From assembly GCA_003153915.1 (NCBI GenBank), contig PMBX01000198.1:4094-11538 (forward strand): a stretch of DNA of 7,445 bases, given 5' to 3'. The DNA is from Phycisphaerales bacterium (GTDB taxonomy: Bacteria; Planctomycetota; Phycisphaerae; SM23-33). The notes under the pieces were generated by a model. The model was not told the DNA's origin. It searched no databases and saw only the letters and a program-made list of their open reading frames with translations. Positions 5,584 through 7,445 of the stretch are shown here, piece after piece. The position numbers and the translations under genes are program-made. Numbering within the stretch: the stretch's first letter is position 1; the number at the start of each line of letters is the position of its first letter.

Positions 5584-5801
5584 CAGGGAGAGGCCGGAAC
5601 CCTCGCGGCAAACCCGCTCCATGGCCCGGCGGGCCGCTTGGGGGGTGCGAGTACACAGACCGATTGAGCAAAACTGGTTCACGAGCAACTCTCTCCTGTC
5701 CGGGCCTCAGCCGCCTGTTCGCCTACTGCAAGCCTGAGCGGGCTTCATCTGGCGAACCGCTACCGTGACCCGTTTACTACCGCCCCTCTGAGCGGAGGGG
5801 C
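5584..5801. ncRNA. Candidate structured RNA or cis-regulatory block (strand not resolved)
   Basis: Several stems can be drawn by eye. CAGGGAGAG (5584-5592) pairs with CTCTC-T-CCTG (5689-5698) with one bulge, enclosing GCCG/CGGC (5593-5596 with 5606-5609) and GGCCC-GGC-GGGCC (5623-5635). GTTCGCC (5717-5723) pairs with GGCGAAC (5751-5757), and within it AAGCC (5730-5734) with GGCTT (5741-5745). GCCCCTC (5782-5788) pairs with GAGGGGC (5795-5801). The last two hairpins both display TGAGCG as their loop. There is no U-tract after the last stem, so it is not a simple terminator. I do not recognise a known riboswitch or RNA family. Plausible readings are a long 5' leader of the PEP-CTERM gene (minus strand), a plus-strand small RNA, or a decayed repeat cluster. 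Confidence 0.3.
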
Positions 5802-6031
5802 TTCAAGTCAGTACAGTATTGTAACCCGGCTCTTGGAATAAATCAAGTGGGGAAATCGCCAATTTTTTTCGACAGCGTGGAAGGGCCGCGTATCGGCCCA
5901 CTTAACGGTTGACCTCCGTCGCCGAAACATAGACTCCGGTGATGAAATTGTTACAAAAGCACGCTGGCGGACACATCCTGAAAAAAGTATGATCCCGTCT
6001 CAAAACCATCTTTTTTTAAGGAGCACCAACG

Positions 6032-7099
6032 ATGCTGGCGATTCTGATCTCCGCTTGTCTGGGCGTGGCCTTGACCGCTATCGCCGAAGGCCTTTCCAAC
6101 GTCTTCCCCACAGAACATTGGGAACATCGCTCACCCAAGCAGGTCGGCCTGAATGAAGCCCGCCTGGAGGAGTTCGCCCGCTCTATCGGCGCGGGTACTG
6201 ATGACCCCGCCGACGGTAACCACCGCCGCATCGGCTGCATAGTCAAGGACGGTTACATGGTCTATGGCTGGGGAGACCAGGCCACCAAACTGGATTGGTT
6301 CTCCTCCTCCAAACCGACGGTCAGCACGATGCTTTTTTTCGCCGTGGAAAACGGCCTGCTGCCCAACGTCAACGCGAAGATCGCCGACCTCGGCTGGCCT
6401 CTGATCGAGAAGGATCGGGGCATGACCTTCGCCCACCTGGGCAATCAGATAGGCGGGTATTCGCTGGCGGAGCCTTCCGGGACGGCATGGGCTTACAACG
6501 ACAACGCCCTTCAGCTTTACGTCCTATCGTTGGAGAAGGTCTTTGGCCGGCCCTTAAACGCCCCGGCAATGGAATACCTGGCGCCCCTGCAACTGGAGGA
6601 CGGCGACATTATCAATGCCCGCCGGCGCACCTTCACCACGCCGCGGGACTTCGCGCGCCTGGGGCGATGGTGGATGCACCGGGGTAACTGGGCCGGCAAG
6701 GTCGTCCTGCCGCAGGCGTATTTCGACGCCTACATGCGGCCCTGTGTCCCGAGCGACCTGCCTCGTAGCGCCACGCTGAAGGACTTCAACGACTATCTTG
6801 GGATCGGCTCCTACGGCGGCGGGAGTAATCAAGGCCCCGTGGGACCGGGAGTCTATGGGTTCAACTGGTGGTTCAACGCCCCGATCGGGACCACGGGCGT
6901 GCCGTTGGTCAAGGACGCCCCCTCCGACATGTTCATGGCCCTGGGCGCTCGCGGCAGTTACATGCTTATGTTCCCCAGCCTGGACCTGCTGGTTGCCGCG
7001 CGCGGCGGCTGGGGCAATGTGGATGAAGCGGAACCCGCCAACCGCGAACAATTCCACACGAACGTTCAAATACTGCTGTCGGCCATCGAAAAAGCCTAG
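6032..7099 (+). CDS. Exported serine hydrolase of the beta-lactamase (class C / PBP-like) family
   Basis: The ATG at 6032 follows AAGGAG (6018-6023) by 8 nt. Residues 1-19 form a hydrophobic N-terminal signal (MLAILISACLGVALTAIAEG), so the 355-aa product is probably exported. The fold is the serine beta-lactamase/transpeptidase-like family (PF00144 type). SSSK (91-94) gives nucleophile Ser91 and Lys94. MTFAHLGNQIGGYS (131-144) matches the conserved helix before the active site, and TAWAYNDNALQLY (151-163) supplies the Tyr155 motif in a YND form rather than the classical YxN. The third motif, normally HxG or KTG, appears as GARGSYM (305-311). This pattern is common in esterase or amidase-like members, so resistance to beta-lactams should not be assumed. 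The substrate is unknown. It is a single gene, divergent from the PEP-CTERM gene, with its promoter region just upstream. The family is well supported; enzyme activity is inferred. Confidence 0.88.
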   Translation: MLAILISACLGVALTAIAEGLSNVFPTEHWEHRSPKQVGLNEARLEEFARSIGAGTDDPADGNHRRIGCIVKDGYMVYGWGDQATKLDWFSSSKPTVSTMLFFAVENGLLPNVNAKIADLGWPLIEKDRGMTFAHLGNQIGGYSLAEPSGTAWAYNDNALQLYVLSLEKVFGRPLNAPAMEYLAPLQLEDGDIINARRRTFTTPRDFARLGRWWMHRGNWAGKVVLPQAYFDAYMRPCVPSDLPRSATLKDFNDYLGIGSYGGGSNQGPVGPGVYGFNWWFNAPIGTTGVPLVKDAPSDMFMALGARGSYMLMFPSLDLLVAARGGWGNVDEAEPANREQFHTNVQILLSAIEKA

Positions 7100-7127
7100 G
7101 GTAACCGTGAATGTACGGCGACATTAG

Positions 7128-7156
7128 TTGACAGGCTAACCCGGCTTGCCTAGAGT
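7128..7156 (+). promoter_or_regulatory. Sigma-70 promoter of gap
   Basis: A perfect -35 TTGACA (7128-7133) and a -10 TAGAGT (7151-7156; 4 of 6) are separated by the ideal 17 nt. Transcription would begin near 7163, giving a GC-rich leader of about 92 nt to the gap ATG. The -35 box lies only 28 nt after the serine hydrolase stop codon. I see no terminator between them, so read-through into gap is also possible. Confidence 0.65.
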
Positions 7157-7254
7157 AACTCGCCTGTCCCCGCCGGTGGAGGGGCCGTGCGTGCCGGCGC
7201 GAGGTCGCAACGACGGAGAAAACGGAAACCCCAAGGGAATAAGGAGCCACGGTT

Positions 7255-7445
7255 ATGGCAATCAAGATTGGCATCAACGGGTTTGGGCGCATCGGGCGGC
7301 TGGTCTTCCGCGTGATGGCCAGCCGGCCTGAAAAATTCGACGTGGTCGCCATCAACGACCTCTTCGACGCCGACATGCTCGGCTACATGCTCAAGTACGA
7401 TTCAACCCAGGGACGCTTCGACGGCAAGGTCGTCGCCAAGCAGTC
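7255..7445 (+). CDS. gap: Glyceraldehyde-3-phosphate dehydrogenase, type I (5' part only)
   Basis: The ATG at 7255 has AAGGAG (7241-7246) 8 nt upstream. The 63 complete codons in the window give the N-terminal Rossmann segment of GAPDH: KIGINGFGRIGRLVFR (4-19) with the glycine-rich NAD-binding loop, VVAINDL (30-36), whose Asn34-Asp35 bind the adenosine ribose and suggest NAD rather than NADP use, and LGYMLKYDSTQGRF (42-55). The enzyme oxidises and phosphorylates glyceraldehyde-3-phosphate to 1,3-bisphosphoglycerate in glycolysis, reversibly in gluconeogenesis, in the cytoplasm. The catalytic Cys lies beyond the window. It is driven by the strong promoter at 7128-7156, as expected for a highly expressed gene. 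Confidence 0.95.
   Translation, partial: MAIKIGINGFGRIGRLVFRVMASRPEKFDVVAINDLFDADMLGYMLKYDSTQGRFDGKVVAKQ

Larger units (their letters stand above)
5353..6031. other. 679-bp non-coding gap between divergent genes
   Basis: No reading frame here has a convincing start, ribosome binding site or protein-like composition. Contents in order: the PEP-CTERM leader and dyad (5361-5444); an (AG)7 run (5553-5566); a hairpin-rich block (5584-5801); a GGGCCG-CGTAT-CGGCCC hairpin (5883-5899); a T7 run near 5863-5869; a candidate TATGAT -10 box for the next gene (5988-5993, with no good -35 partner); and the AAGGAG site of the serine hydrolase (6018-6023). Base composition shifts to AT-rich after about 5805, as expected for a promoter region. 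Confidence 0.6.

Noticed and set aside
5605..5690. Cyclic-di-GMP-I riboswitch, suggested by a GGCAAACC-like string near 5607
   Set aside because: The second conserved block (GGACGCAAAGCC type) and the tetraloop-receptor arrangement are absent.
5373..5768. Open frames on both strands in the 5353-6031 gap (plus 5373-5768, minus 5357-5671)
   Set aside because: They run through the AG repeat and the hairpins, have no ribosome binding site, and show Arg/Pro/Ser-rich composition with no recognisable fold.
5782..5801. Rho-independent terminator
   Set aside because: The stem is good, but no T-tract follows on either strand.

Overview
The window is GC-rich bacterial chromosome, most likely from a Planctomycetota bacterium, possibly a Phycisphaerae-like lineage. 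This rests on three features: an N-terminal SpoIVB-type (S55) secreted peptidase of the planctomycete/acidobacterial kind, a PEP-CTERM exported protein, and System II cytochrome c maturation genes placed beside hemA. No 16S or ribosomal marker is present, so the taxon is inferred.

Layout, left to right. Positions 1-668 (minus) hold the start of a secreted S55-family peptidase whose 3' end lies outside the window. Positions 669-1026 are non-coding. They contain a promoter for that peptidase and a 158-bp element bounded by perfect 20-bp inverted repeats (871-1028), one end of which supplies two bases of the hemA stop codon. Positions 1027-4375 (minus) form a compact operon, resB-ccsA-hemA: the two integral membrane subunits of the System II cytochrome c synthase, then glutamyl-tRNA reductase, the first committed enzyme of C5-pathway heme synthesis. 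Positions 4376-4570 hold the operon leader, with short CGCGAACA-type repeats in inverted orientation. A strong hairpin terminator (4571-4601) separates this from a PEP-CTERM protein gene (4654-5352, minus). Positions 5353-6031 are a 679-bp non-coding gap with strong local secondary structure. Positions 6032-7099 (plus) encode an exported serine beta-lactamase-like hydrolase. A near-consensus sigma-70 promoter then leads into the first 63 codons of a type I glyceraldehyde-3-phosphate dehydrogenase (7255 to the window end).

The only obvious shared pathway is resB-ccsA-hemA: heme is made through HemA and then exported and attached to apocytochrome c by ResB/CcsA, so co-transcription would match heme supply to use. 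The other genes appear to be separate transcription units.

The main unusual signals are three. First, HemA carries an in-frame insertion of about 45 residues with four cysteines in its nucleotide-binding domain, encoded by strongly palindromic DNA. Second, a MITE-like long imperfect palindrome abuts the hemA stop codon. Third, the 5584-5801 stretch can fold into several hairpins, two of which share the same six-base loop. I see no CRISPR array, tRNA, rRNA, transposase gene or defence system.
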